Translations under genes and position numbers: made by a program
Notes under the pieces: generated by a model
What the model was told of the DNA's origin: nothing
The model's input: the letters and a program-made list of their open reading frames with translations, nothing else
Database searches by the model: none
Shown: piece by piece, positions 23,258 to 33,255 of the stretch
Numbering within the stretch: the first letter of the stretch is position 1
Layout of the letters: each line of letters begins with the position of its first letter
DNA from: an uncultured Alphaproteobacteria bacterium
GTDB taxonomy: Bacteria; Pseudomonadota; Alphaproteobacteria; HIMB59; GCA-002718135
Direction: 5' to 3'
DNA: 64,000 nucleotides
NCBI GenBank assembly: GCA_902514875.1
Contig: CABXSY010000003.1
Location: 1 to 64,000, forward strand

Positions 23258-23364
23258 TGAAAAATAGAAGAAAAAAAAATATAATAACCTTAATAATCCT
23301 ACTCTGTGTCGTAGCCTTTTTTTATTTATATACCATATTTAAAGCAAATATTTTAGGGGTTTAA
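23257..23364 (+). CDS. 35-aa single-TM small protein between ctaB and ctaG (CtaF/CoxF-like position)
   Basis: Not in the ORF track. ATG at 23257 overlaps the ctaB stop (TAATGA). Translates MKNRRKKNIITLIILLCVVAFFYLYTIFKANILGV* with a basic N-terminus and one TM helix. Confidence 0.75.
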   Translation: MKNRRKKNIITLIILLCVVAFFYLYTIFKANILGV

Positions 23365-23365
23365 G

Positions 23366-23881
23366 TTGGCAAATATTAGAACTGCAATTGGATTATCTTT
23401 TATAGTTTTGACCATGATAACGCTTGTTGCATTTTCAGTACCTATTTATGATCTTTTTTGTCGAGTAACGGGCTTTGGAGGCAAAACAAACACATCTGAG
23501 TTTAGTTCAAACACAATATTAGAAAGAGATATAAACTTGAAATTTAATGCGGATGTTAATGATAGTATAAATTGGTCTTTTGAAGCTCCCGAAAAAATTA
23601 ATTTTAAAGTTGGTGAAAATATGCTTGTTAATTATAAAGCAACAAATCTCTCTAATATTGAAAATATTGGAACTGCAACTTTTAACGTTTTACCTCAAAA
23701 AGTTGGCCCTTATTTTATAAAAACACAATGTTTTTGTTTTGAGAAACAAACCCTAAAACCAGGTGAGACTGTTGAAATGCCAGTCGTATTTTACGTAGAT
23801 CCATCAATCAGTGAAGATCCTACAATGAAAGATGTTGAAGAGATAACATTGTCATATACTTTTTTTAAATATATAGAATAA
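23366..23881 (+). CDS. ctaG: cytochrome c oxidase assembly protein CtaG/Cox11 (TTG start)
   Basis: VPIYDLFCRVTGFGGKT and IKTQCFCFEKQTLKPGE copper-binding motif, VFYVDPSI. Confidence 0.95.
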   Translation: MANIRTAIGLSFIVLTMITLVAFSVPIYDLFCRVTGFGGKTNTSEFSSNTILERDINLKFNADVNDSINWSFEAPEKINFKVGENMLVNYKATNLSNIENIGTATFNVLPQKVGPYFIKTQCFCFEKQTLKPGETVEMPVVFYVDPSISEDPTMKDVEEITLSYTFFKYIE

Positions 23882-23883
23882 TT

Positions 23884-24732
23884 ATGGCGGAAAAATCTAC
23901 AAGTACAGGACAGAAACACCCTTATCATTTAGTTGATCCAAGTCCACTTCCCTTTTTATCTTCAATTGCCGGGCTGGCAATGGCTGCAGGCTTGGTCTTC
24001 TATATGCATTATGGAACTAGTTGGTTGTTAATATTGGGTACAATTGGATTGTTAACTGTCATGTTTCTTTGGTGGAGAGATGTAATTAAAGAATCTACTT
24101 ATCAAAAAGTTCATACTCCTGTTGTTGAGTTAGGTTTAAGATACGGTATGGCTTTATTTATTGCATCTGAAGTTATGTTTTTTGTTGCTTTTTTTTGGGC
24201 TTTTTTTGATGCAAGTCTGACTCCCAAACTTCCAATTGAAGAATTTTCAGAAACTTTTGATTCTGAAGGTGCAGTTGGTATTTGGCCTCCAGAGGGTATT
24301 AAAACTTTTGATCCATTAGATGTTCCTTTTTTAAACACCTTAATTTTATTAATGTCTGGGACAACTTGTACATGGGCTCACCACGCTGTAAGAGAGGGTC
24401 ACAGAGATCAAGCCATTCAGGCTTTATGGTGTACAGTTGGTTTAGGAGTTTTCTTTTCATTTATGCAAGGTGTAGAATATTACGAAGCTGCACATCATTA
24501 CTTTAGCTTCACAGACGGAATATATCCCTCTGTTTTTTATATGGCAACTGGATTTCATGGCTTTCATGTTATGGTTGGTACAGCTTTTTTAGCTGTTTGT
24601 TTATATAGGGTTTATAAAAATCACTTCACAGTAGAAAGACACTTTGGATTAGAGGCTGCTGCTTGGTACTGGCATTTTGTAGATGTTGTTTGGCTATTCC
24701 TTTTTGTTTGTGTTTATGTTTGGGGTGCATAA
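23884..24732 (+). CDS. coxC: cytochrome c oxidase subunit III
   Basis: KHPYHLVDPSPLP, ASEVMFFVAFFWAFF, TGFHGFHVMVGT, WYWHFVDVVWLFLF. Confidence 0.97.
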   Translation: MAEKSTSTGQKHPYHLVDPSPLPFLSSIAGLAMAAGLVFYMHYGTSWLLILGTIGLLTVMFLWWRDVIKESTYQKVHTPVVELGLRYGMALFIASEVMFFVAFFWAFFDASLTPKLPIEEFSETFDSEGAVGIWPPEGIKTFDPLDVPFLNTLILLMSGTTCTWAHHAVREGHRDQAIQALWCTVGLGVFFSFMQGVEYYEAAHHYFSFTDGIYPSVFYMATGFHGFHVMVGTAFLAVCLYRVYKNHFTVERHFGLEAAAWYWHFVDVVWLFLFVCVYVWGA

Positions 24733-25422
24733 ATTATAAAATTTCCAATAAAATTTTATTTATTTAGTTTATTTTGTATTGCATTGACAATATTCTTAGG
24801 AATTTGGCAGTTACAAAGACTCGACTGGAAAAACAAATTAATCACTGAATTTAATGAACTAAAAGACCAAAAACCTCTTTCTCTATCAATGGGAAAAATG
24901 AAATATCCAAACATTGATGAGTTTACAAAAGTTATAACCTTAGGAACTGTTGATAGAAGTAAAAAAATTTTTTTTCCAGCTAAAACAATGAATGGTATTT
25001 CTGGTGTTAGAATAGCTAGTTTAATGTCAGATAATCATGGCAATAATTATTTAATTGATGAAGGTTGGTTTGAACAAAGTAGATATGATTATTTTAAAAA
25101 AAATAATGAAATAATAAATGCTGAAATTCTTGGATACATCCGATATCCAACTCAAAAACAGATGTTTACTCCTGATAATTCTATCTCTTCAAATGAATGG
25201 TATTATTATGATCTAGAGCAAATTCAGACTTTCTTAAAAGTGAAGATTAATCAGAAATTTTTCATTAAAAATATGAGCAATTATGCAGAGGATTACTTAA
25301 TACCATCATCTCAAAATCATAATTTTTCAAATAATCATTTGCAGTATGCAATTACATGGTTTTTGATGAGCTTTTCTTTTTTGATTATTTTTATAATTTA
25401 TTTATTTAGGAAGAAAAAATGA
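24733..25422 (+). CDS. SURF1 family protein, probably starting at a non-canonical ATT
   Basis: GIWQLQRLDWK N-terminal SURF1 motif and C-terminal TM. The track start (TTG 24784) cuts into the first TM; the frame is open back to 24733, directly after the coxC stop. Confidence 0.8.
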   Translation: MIKFPIKFYLFSLFCIALTIFLGIWQLQRLDWKNKLITEFNELKDQKPLSLSMGKMKYPNIDEFTKVITLGTVDRSKKIFFPAKTMNGISGVRIASLMSDNHGNNYLIDEGWFEQSRYDYFKKNNEIINAEILGYIRYPTQKQMFTPDNSISSNEWYYYDLEQIQTFLKVKINQKFFIKNMSNYAEDYLIPSSQNHNFSNNHLQYAITWFLMSFSFLIIFIIYLFRKKK

Positions 25423-26897
25423 AAACATATTTAAAACTTAAAGAAATCTTTAATGAAGCTTCACTGACATCAGATATTGCAGGTATTTTACACTGGGATA
25501 TGGCAACAATGATGCCGAGCAGCTCAAGAGATCAAAGATCAGATCAATTAGCCTATTTATCAAAACTTAGTCATAGTAAAATTTCCTCTTCTGAAGTTGG
25601 TGATTTAATTGAAGACTCTAAGAATCTTAATCTAAATAACAGTGATCAGAAAAACTTAAATGAAATGGATAGAGAATATAAATTAGCTTCTGCTATTCCA
25701 ACGGAGCTTGTAGAAAAAATTTCAAAATCTTCAGCTAAATGTGAAGGTGTTTGGCAAGAAGCAAGGGAAAAGTCTGAATTTAATTTAGTAAAAAAAGATT
25801 TAGAAGAACTTATAAATTTAACGAAAGAAGAAGCTAATATTCTAGGGGAGACTTTTAAAATTTCTCCTTATGAAGCACTAATAAATAAATTTGAACCTTC
25901 TTCAGAAGAAAATAAAATATCTGAAGTATTTGATGATTTACAAAAATTTCTAACACCACTTATTGATAAAATTATTGATAAGCAAAAAAAAGAAGAAACA
26001 CTTCAATTTGAAACAAGTATTGATGAAGAAAAGCAGAAAAATATTTCTGAATATATAATGAAACAAATAGGTTTTGATTTTACAAGGGGAAGACTTGATA
26101 AAAGTGTCCACCCTTTTTGTGGAGGATCTACAAATGATGTTAGAATTACAACTAGATATAATAATGATAATCCATTTTCATCTTTAGATGGCGTTATGCA
26201 TGAAACTGGACATGCATTATATGAGCTAAACCTACCAAAAGATTGGATGCATCAGCCAGCAGGTAAATCTAGAGGAATGGCCATGCATGAAAGTCAATCT
26301 CTATTAATTGAAATGCAAATCACAAGGTCTTTAGCTTTTAAAAAATTTTTATCTAATACTTTAAATAAACAACTTAATGTTAAAGACAAAGCTATAGATC
26401 CAGAAAATCTTTACAAATTAGGTACTCGAGTAAATAAATCTTTTATAAGAGTTGAGTCAGATGAAGTAACTTACCCCTTGCATATTATTTTAAGATTTAA
26501 TTTAGAAAGAAAAATTTTTAATAATGAAATAAATATTGCCGACATCCCAGATGCTTGGAATGATGAGTTCAATAGATTATTTAATTTATCGATAAATAAA
26601 GACACTGATGGATGTTTACAAGATATTCATTGGTTTGCTGGATTATTTGGATACTTTCCAACATATTCATTAGGAGCACTCACTGCTGCTCAATTTGCAT
26701 CTCAATTGAGAACTGATCAAAAGGAATTAGATAAGGAAATAGAAAATGGTGAATTTTCAAATTTAGTAAATTGGCTTAAAAAAAATATCCATGAAAAAGC
26801 TAGTTTTTTTTCAACTAATGAGGTTTTAGAACAGGTTACAAAGTCGCCTTTAAATGCTAAATATTTTAAAGAATATATTACTAATCGCTATCTTTAA
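25419..26897 (+). CDS. M32 family metallocarboxypeptidase (carboxypeptidase Taq type)
   Basis: GVMHETGHALYE (HEXXH), HESQSLLIEMQ, DIHWFAGLFGYFPTYSLGAL. Confidence 0.95.
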   Translation: MKTYLKLKEIFNEASLTSDIAGILHWDMATMMPSSSRDQRSDQLAYLSKLSHSKISSSEVGDLIEDSKNLNLNNSDQKNLNEMDREYKLASAIPTELVEKISKSSAKCEGVWQEAREKSEFNLVKKDLEELINLTKEEANILGETFKISPYEALINKFEPSSEENKISEVFDDLQKFLTPLIDKIIDKQKKEETLQFETSIDEEKQKNISEYIMKQIGFDFTRGRLDKSVHPFCGGSTNDVRITTRYNNDNPFSSLDGVMHETGHALYELNLPKDWMHQPAGKSRGMAMHESQSLLIEMQITRSLAFKKFLSNTLNKQLNVKDKAIDPENLYKLGTRVNKSFIRVESDEVTYPLHIILRFNLERKIFNNEINIADIPDAWNDEFNRLFNLSINKDTDGCLQDIHWFAGLFGYFPTYSLGALTAAQFASQLRTDQKELDKEIENGEFSNLVNWLKKNIHEKASFFSTNEVLEQVTKSPLNAKYFKEYITNRYL

Positions 26898-28273
26898 TGA
26901 AATATTTAAGCACAAGAGATGATTCTCTAAGCAGATCATTTAACGATATTCTTTATCAAGGATTATCGAGAGATGGTGGTCTATATTTACCCAAAAGCTG
27001 GCCCAAAATAGACTTACTAAGTTTAAAAAATAAATCATACGAAGAAGTAGCATGTGAAATTATTTTTCCTTATGTAAATGAAAATATAGAAAAATTAGAA
27101 TTACAAAAAATTTTAAATGAAACTTATGCAAATTTTAATCATGAAAAAATAGCTCCATTAGTAGAATTAGAAAATAATAAATTTTTATTAGAATTAATTT
27201 ATGGACCTACTTATGCTTTTAAAGATTATGCTTTACAATTTCTTGGTAACCTATTTTCTACAAGTTTAGAGGTTTCTCCAAAAAAAATTACTATTTTAGG
27301 TGCAACTTCTGGTGATACTGGCTCAGCTGCAATTCATTCTTTTAAATCAAAAAAAGACATAAATGTTTTTATTTTACATCCTCATAACAAAGTTTCACCT
27401 ATTCAACAAAAACAAATGACCACAGTAGTTGATAAGAATATTTTTAATATTGCTATAGCTGGTAATTTTGATGATTGTCAAAAAATTGTTAAAGAATTAT
27501 TTGTTGATGATGAAATACAACAGTCTACTTCTTTAACTGCTGTAAACTCTATAAATTGGGCACGATTAATTGCGCAAGTTGTTTATTATTTTTGGGCCTA
27601 CCTACAAACTGATAAGCAGCAAATTAATTTTATTGTTCCTTCAGGAAATTTTGGTAATATTTTTTCAGCCTTTGTTGCTAAACAAATGGGATTACCTATT
27701 TGTCATTTGCATATTGCAACTAATTCTAATGATATCTTGAAGTCCATAGTAGACAATGGAGAAATGAAAAAAAAATCTGTTTCTCAAACATATAGTCCTA
27801 GCATGGATATACAAGTTTCAAGTAACTTTGAGAGGCAAATTTTTGAGAGCGTAAATAGAGATAGCAAAAAAGTAAATGAAGTATTCGAAAGCTTTTCATC
27901 AAAAGGTTTTTACCAATTTGATGACTCTGTATTAGCTAAGTTTCAGCACATATACAAGGCTTCTTCAATTGATGATAATCAGACTCTGGAGACAATTAAA
28001 TATGTATATGAAAAATATAATTATATTTCCGATCCACATACTGCAACAGGTCTAAAAGTATTATTAGATAAAAAAGATGATGAAGCCTGGGTATCTTTGG
28101 TTTGTGCACATCCTGCAAAATTTGACAAAGCTGTGAATAAAGCAATTAATAAAGAAATTGATATACCGAAGGAATTGAGCATTCTCTTTGATAAAAATGA
28201 AAAGATGACTATATTACCCAATAGTACTATAGATGTAAAAAACTTCATCTTAGAAAAAATAAGCAATGCATAA
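26897..28273 (+). CDS. thrC: threonine synthase
   Basis: YLSTRDDSLSRSFNDILYQGLSRDGGLYLP, GPTYAFKDYALQFLG, GATSGDTGSAAIH, VPSGNFGNIF. Confidence 0.96.
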   Translation: MKYLSTRDDSLSRSFNDILYQGLSRDGGLYLPKSWPKIDLLSLKNKSYEEVACEIIFPYVNENIEKLELQKILNETYANFNHEKIAPLVELENNKFLLELIYGPTYAFKDYALQFLGNLFSTSLEVSPKKITILGATSGDTGSAAIHSFKSKKDINVFILHPHNKVSPIQQKQMTTVVDKNIFNIAIAGNFDDCQKIVKELFVDDEIQQSTSLTAVNSINWARLIAQVVYYFWAYLQTDKQQINFIVPSGNFGNIFSAFVAKQMGLPICHLHIATNSNDILKSIVDNGEMKKKSVSQTYSPSMDIQVSSNFERQIFESVNRDSKKVNEVFESFSSKGFYQFDDSVLAKFQHIYKASSIDDNQTLETIKYVYEKYNYISDPHTATGLKVLLDKKDDEAWVSLVCAHPAKFDKAVNKAINKEIDIPKELSILFDKNEKMTILPNSTIDVKNFILEKISNA

Positions 28274-29519
28274 AATTACAACACTAGAAAACGGATTAAG
28301 AATAGTAACCCAGAATATGCCAGGGCTGGAAACAGTATCAATGGGTATTTGGAATTTTGTTGGCGGTAGAGATGAAACAAAAGACATAAATGGTGTTGCT
28401 CACCTATTAGAGCATATGGCCTTTAAAGGTACATCAACTAAAAATGCTCTTCAAATAGCTGAAACAATTGAAAATGTTGGAGGAGATATAAATGCTTATA
28501 CTTCAAAGGAAATAACAGCTTATTATGTTAAGCTCTTAGCTGATGATCTACATTATGGAATAGATATTCTGACAGATATTTTGCAAAATTCTACATTTGC
28601 TGAAGATGAACTTAATCGAGAAAGGGGAGTCATAATTCAAGAAATTGGTATGTACCTTGATACTCCTGATGATATGATTTTTGATTATTGGCAAGAAAAA
28701 GCATACCCAGATCAGCCAATGGGACGTTCTATATTGGGTAAAACTGATATTATTAAAAATATTTCAAGAGACGAGGTTAAAGACTTTATGATGAATCATT
28801 ATAATCCAAAGAAAATGATTATAAGTGCAGCTGGAAAAATTGACCATGATCAATTTGTAGAATCAATCAAAAAATCATGCACTAATCTTCCAACCGGATT
28901 ATCTATTGAAAGACAAAAAGCAGATTATAAATCTGGAGAATACAGAGAAGATAAAAAATTAGAACAGATTCATCTATTGCTTGGTTTTGAAGGAATAGAT
29001 TACCACCATGATGACTACTACTCTTTATTGGTTTACTCTTCTTTATTAGGGGGAGGTATGTCATCAAGATTGTTTCAAGAGATTAGAGAGAAACGTGGTC
29101 TTGTATATGGTATTTCTTCTTTTAGCTCATCTTACACTGACACTGGTGTTTTTGGTATTTATTGTGGAACAGGTGAAAATCAAATCCAAGAGCTCATACC
29201 TGTATTATGTGATCAATTAAATGAAAGTTCTAATTCAATTACAGAAAAGGAAATTAATAGAGGTAAAGCTCAATTGAAAGCAAGCTTAATGATGGGGAGG
29301 GAAAGTGCATTTAGAAGATGTGAGAGTGCTGCTAGACAACTTCTGGTCTTTAATAGAATAATTGACCCAGCTGAAACTATTAAAAACATAGATAAGGTTT
29401 CTAAAGAAACTGTTCAAAAGATTGCTAATAAAATTGTAAAAGGGCCAATAACTATATCAAGTATTGGACCATTATCCAAACTTGAAAATATTGATAAAAT
29501 CCAATCACGTATAAATTAA
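28266..29519 (+). CDS. M16 family zinc peptidase (mitochondrial processing peptidase-like)
   Basis: GVAHLLEHMAFKGT (HXXEH), ERGVIIQEIGMYLDTPDD, GGGMSSRLFQEIREKRGLVY. Confidence 0.94.
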   Translation: MHKITTLENGLRIVTQNMPGLETVSMGIWNFVGGRDETKDINGVAHLLEHMAFKGTSTKNALQIAETIENVGGDINAYTSKEITAYYVKLLADDLHYGIDILTDILQNSTFAEDELNRERGVIIQEIGMYLDTPDDMIFDYWQEKAYPDQPMGRSILGKTDIIKNISRDEVKDFMMNHYNPKKMIISAAGKIDHDQFVESIKKSCTNLPTGLSIERQKADYKSGEYREDKKLEQIHLLLGFEGIDYHHDDYYSLLVYSSLLGGGMSSRLFQEIREKRGLVYGISSFSSSYTDTGVFGIYCGTGENQIQELIPVLCDQLNESSNSITEKEINRGKAQLKASLMMGRESAFRRCESAARQLLVFNRIIDPAETIKNIDKVSKETVQKIANKIVKGPITISSIGPLSKLENIDKIQSRIN

Positions 29520-29543
29520 ACTTTAAACTATAATAAAAATTAT

Positions 29544-29750
29544 TTATTTTATTTTCAAAGATTCATTGATTGAATGATTAAGTTCTTCATCTTTAGATGT
29601 TAAATTCATAGTTACTTTTATGGAATCACCTATTTTTATATTTCCCTCATTAAATTTTTTTCGTATATAGTTTTCTATTTCTCGTTGAGAGCTAATACCA
29701 ACTTGTTTAAGAAATTTTCTAATCTCTAAATTTAAATTATCTTCATCCAT
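29544..29750 (-). CDS. DUF6494-like small protein
   Basis: 68 aa, MDEDNLNLEIRKFLKQVGISSQREIENYI resembles the recalled N-terminus of this conserved small family. Confidence 0.55.
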   Translation of the reverse strand: MDEDNLNLEIRKFLKQVGISSQREIENYIRKKFNEGNIKIGDSIKVTMNLTSKDEELNHSINESLKIK

Positions 29751-29803
29751 AATTTACTATAAATTATTTTGATAGATTCAATCAATAATGTTATTAATTT
29801 TAT

Positions 29804-30244
29804 ATGGAAACAGCTTGTTTTGAAACTAAACTTGGTTGGATTAAAGTGAAAAAAAATAGAGGTAATGTTTATTCACTTAGCTTTGGTAAAACAAATAAAA
29901 CAATTGATATAATTAACATTAAAAATCAGATTAATTTATATGCTTCTGGAAAACTTAAAAATTTTAAGATTAAATATTTTTTTGAAGGTTCCCCTTTACA
30001 AAAAAAAATCTGGAAAGAATTATCTAAAATTAAATATGGTAAAGTTTCAACATACGGAGAAATTGCAAAAAAAGTTGGCACGTCTCCAAGATATGTAGGT
30101 AATGTTTGTGGACAAAATAAACTTTTACTTATTATCCCCTGTCACCGTGTAATTCGTAGTGATGGTAAACTTGGAGGATTTTCTGGAAGAGGGGGGATCA
30201 AACTAAAAAAAAGATTACTTAACTTAGAGCAAAGTGTCTCATAA
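29804..30244 (+). CDS. ogt: methylated-DNA--protein-cysteine methyltransferase
   Basis: IPCHRVIRSDGKLGGFSGRGGIKLKKRLL active-site motif and YGEIAKKVG. Confidence 0.93.
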   Translation: METACFETKLGWIKVKKNRGNVYSLSFGKTNKTIDIINIKNQINLYASGKLKNFKIKYFFEGSPLQKKIWKELSKIKYGKVSTYGEIAKKVGTSPRYVGNVCGQNKLLLIIPCHRVIRSDGKLGGFSGRGGIKLKKRLLNLEQSVS

Positions 30245-30962
30245 AATAATAATTCTTCAACATACGCCCTTAGTAACACCTGGGTATTTGACAAAGTTAA
30301 TGAATGAAGACTTAGTAGAAACAACTATTGTTCGATTGGATGAAGGAGAAAAGATTCCTGTTGATCTTGATATATTTGATGGAATGATATGTTTAGGTGG
30401 ACCAATGGATACTTGGATGGAAGAACAATATCCGTGGATGATTGATGAAAAAAATAAGATAAAGAAATTTGTTCTAAATAATCAAAAACCATATCTCGGA
30501 ATCTGTTTAGGCTGTCAATTTTTAGGAGAAATTCTTGGCGGTAAAGTAATTAAATCTAATCCTCCAGAAATTGGGGTTCTAAATATTAATATTTTAGATA
30601 ATAAAAAAAAGGATCAAATTTTTCAAAATTTTGATAATCAGATTAAAGCATTGCAATGGCATAGTTACGAAGTAAGTGAACTAAATAATTCTGAAGTTAC
30701 TATTTTGGGCTCATCAGATATTACAAAATTTCAAATTTTTAAGTATAAAAATCATGCTTATGGCATTCAATTTCATATAGAAGTAGATGAAAACACAATT
30801 ATTAAATGGTCAAAAGTCCCTGAATTAAAAAATGCTTTAGAAAAATATTTAGGAAAAAATTCTATTGATGAACTAGATAAATCGCTTAGAAATAATATTC
30901 AAGAAATGAACAATAATACTAAAAAACTTTACGAAAATTTTAAAAATTTAATGACTACCTAA
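30234..30962 (+). CDS. type 1 glutamine amidotransferase (GTG start)
   Basis: LGGPMDTW, YLGICLGCQFLGEILGGKV, GIQFHIEVDE. Confidence 0.88.
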   Translation: MSHKIIILQHTPLVTPGYLTKLMNEDLVETTIVRLDEGEKIPVDLDIFDGMICLGGPMDTWMEEQYPWMIDEKNKIKKFVLNNQKPYLGICLGCQFLGEILGGKVIKSNPPEIGVLNINILDNKKKDQIFQNFDNQIKALQWHSYEVSELNNSEVTILGSSDITKFQIFKYKNHAYGIQFHIEVDENTIIKWSKVPELKNALEKYLGKNSIDELDKSLRNNIQEMNNNTKKLYENFKNLMTT

Positions 30963-30996
30963 CTGTTTCGTGTTTAAATAATTATGGAGATTTAAT

Positions 30997-32049
30997 ATGA
31001 AAAAAATAAAAGGCCCTGCAATATTTCTTGCCCAGTTTGTAAGTGATGATGAACCTTTTAACTCATTAGAGTCAATATCAAAATGGGCTTCTAATTTAGG
31101 ATATAAAGGCGTACAGATACCTTCTTGGGATACAAGATTAATAGATTTGAAAAAAGCATCTGAAAGTAAAGATTATTGTGATGATATAAAAGGAATTCTT
31201 GAAAATAATAATTTACAACTTACAGAGTTATCTACCCACCTTCAAGGTCAGCTCGTTGCTGTTCATCCTGCATACGATATTCCTTTTGATGGATTTGCAG
31301 ATGAAAAAGTAAGAGGTAATCCAAGTAAAAGAAAAGAATGGGCCATTGATCAACTAATGCAAGCAGCAATGGCTTCAAAGAACTTTGGACTAAATGCACA
31401 TGCAACTTTTTCTGGTGCACTAGCTTGGCCATATTTATATCCATGGCCTCAAAGACCAGAAGGATTAGTAGATGAGGCTTTTAATGAACTTGCAAAAAGA
31501 TGGAAACCAATTTTAAATAAATTTGACGAAGCTGGGGTAGATCTTTGTTATGAAATTCATCCTGGTGAAGATCTCCATGATGGCATTACTTTTGAAATGT
31601 TTTTAGAAAAAGTTGGTAATCATCCACGATGTAATATGCTTTATGATCCAAGTCATTTTATTCTTCAACATTTAAATTATTTAGATCATATTGATATCTA
31701 TCATGACAAATTAAAAATGTTTCATGTAAAAGATGCAGAATTAAATCCAAGTGGGAAACAAGGTGTATACGGAGGTTTTCAATCTTGGATTGATAGAGCA
31801 GGCAGATTTAGATCATTAGGAGATGGTCAGGTTGACTTTAAATCTATTTTTTCAAAACTATCTGGTTATAATTTTGATGGTTGGGCAGTGCTAGAATGGG
31901 AATGTTGTATAAAAAGCCCTCAACAAGGAGCAGAAGAGGGTGCCAAATTTATAAAAGACCATATCATTGATGTAACTGAAAAAGCATTTGATGATTTTGC
32001 TGACTCAGGAATGGATGAAGAAACTAATAAGAAACTTTTAGGTATTTAG
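30997..32049 (+). CDS. sugar phosphate isomerase/epimerase (AP endonuclease 2-like TIM barrel)
   Basis: LSTHLQGQLVAVHPAYD, CYEIHPGEDLHDG, NMLYDPSHFILQHLNYLDHI, FHVKDAE, WAVLEWEC. Confidence 0.88.
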   Translation: MKKIKGPAIFLAQFVSDDEPFNSLESISKWASNLGYKGVQIPSWDTRLIDLKKASESKDYCDDIKGILENNNLQLTELSTHLQGQLVAVHPAYDIPFDGFADEKVRGNPSKRKEWAIDQLMQAAMASKNFGLNAHATFSGALAWPYLYPWPQRPEGLVDEAFNELAKRWKPILNKFDEAGVDLCYEIHPGEDLHDGITFEMFLEKVGNHPRCNMLYDPSHFILQHLNYLDHIDIYHDKLKMFHVKDAELNPSGKQGVYGGFQSWIDRAGRFRSLGDGQVDFKSIFSKLSGYNFDGWAVLEWECCIKSPQQGAEEGAKFIKDHIIDVTEKAFDDFADSGMDEETNKKLLGI

Positions 32050-32061
32050 GAGGGAATTTAA

Positions 32062-33213
32062 ATGGCAAAAAGATTAAAATTAGGAATGATAGGTGGTGGT
32101 CAAGGAGCTTTTATTGGGGCTGTTCATCGTCTATGCGCAAGAATGGATGATAAATATGAATTTGTTGCTGGCTGTTTATCTTCAACTCCAGAAAAAGCTG
32201 CAAAATCTGCTGAAGAAATTGGTCTCGATCCTTCAAGAAGTTATCCTGATTTTAAAACGATGGCTGAGGAAGAATCTAAAAGAGATGATGGTATTGATGT
32301 AGTATCTATTGTTACACCAAATCACATGCATGCTGCGCCAGCAATTGCATTTCTAAATAAAAATATTCATGTCATTTGTGATAAACCTATGACCTCTACA
32401 ATGGAAGATGCTCATAAATTAGTTGATGCAGTTTCTAAATCTGAAGCTCATTTTTTCTTAACTCATAATTATTCTGGATATCCAGTTGTTAGAGGTATGA
32501 GATCACTTATTGAAAATGGATCACTTGGAAAAATAAGAATTGTTAAAGGATCTTATCTGCAAGGATGGCTCGGATCAAAAGAAGAAGATTCTGGTTCAAA
32601 TAAACAAGCAGAATGGAGAACAGATCCCTCAAGAAGTGGAGCCGCAGGAGGTGTAGGTGATATTGGTAGTCACACTATGCATTTATTGGAATTTATAACT
32701 CAATTAAAATTACAATCAGTTAGTGCAGATCTTACAACTTTTGTTGAAGGAAGAAAATTAGATGACGATGCGTCGATAATGATAAGATTAAATAACGGAG
32801 CTAAGGGCTCATTATCTATCTCTCAAGTTGCGACAGGAGAAGAAAATAATTTTACTGTAGCTATTTATGGAGACAAGGGAGCATTAAAATGGAGTCAAGA
32901 AAATCCAAATTATGCAACATTTAGTCAAGTAGGAGAACCTAGCCAAATAATAACAAGAGGTGGTTCTATCAAAGTTGAAGGAACTGAAGCTAACGTGCGA
33001 ATCCCTGCTGGTCATCCAGAAGGGTATCTTGAAGCATTTGCACAGATTTATTCAGATGCTGCCGATGTTATACAAAATAAGGAAAATAAAGAAGAATTAT
33101 TAAAAATTCTTCCAAATATTGATGATGGTTTACAAATTATGAAATTCATAAACGCAAGCGTAAACTCTAGTAACAATAACTCTTCTTGGACTGATTTATC
33201 AACAATAAAATAG
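32062..33213 (+). CDS. Gfo/Idh/MocA family oxidoreductase
   Basis: LGMIGGGQGAFIGAVHR Rossmann start, VICDKPMTSTMEDA, GGVGDIGSHTMHL. Confidence 0.92.
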   Translation: MAKRLKLGMIGGGQGAFIGAVHRLCARMDDKYEFVAGCLSSTPEKAAKSAEEIGLDPSRSYPDFKTMAEEESKRDDGIDVVSIVTPNHMHAAPAIAFLNKNIHVICDKPMTSTMEDAHKLVDAVSKSEAHFFLTHNYSGYPVVRGMRSLIENGSLGKIRIVKGSYLQGWLGSKEEDSGSNKQAEWRTDPSRSGAAGGVGDIGSHTMHLLEFITQLKLQSVSADLTTFVEGRKLDDDASIMIRLNNGAKGSLSISQVATGEENNFTVAIYGDKGALKWSQENPNYATFSQVGEPSQIITRGGSIKVEGTEANVRIPAGHPEGYLEAFAQIYSDAADVIQNKENKEELLKILPNIDDGLQIMKFINASVNSSNNNSSWTDLSTIK

Positions 33214-33255
33214 CTAATATTTCACTTAAAACTGGGAAATATTACTATATGCATT

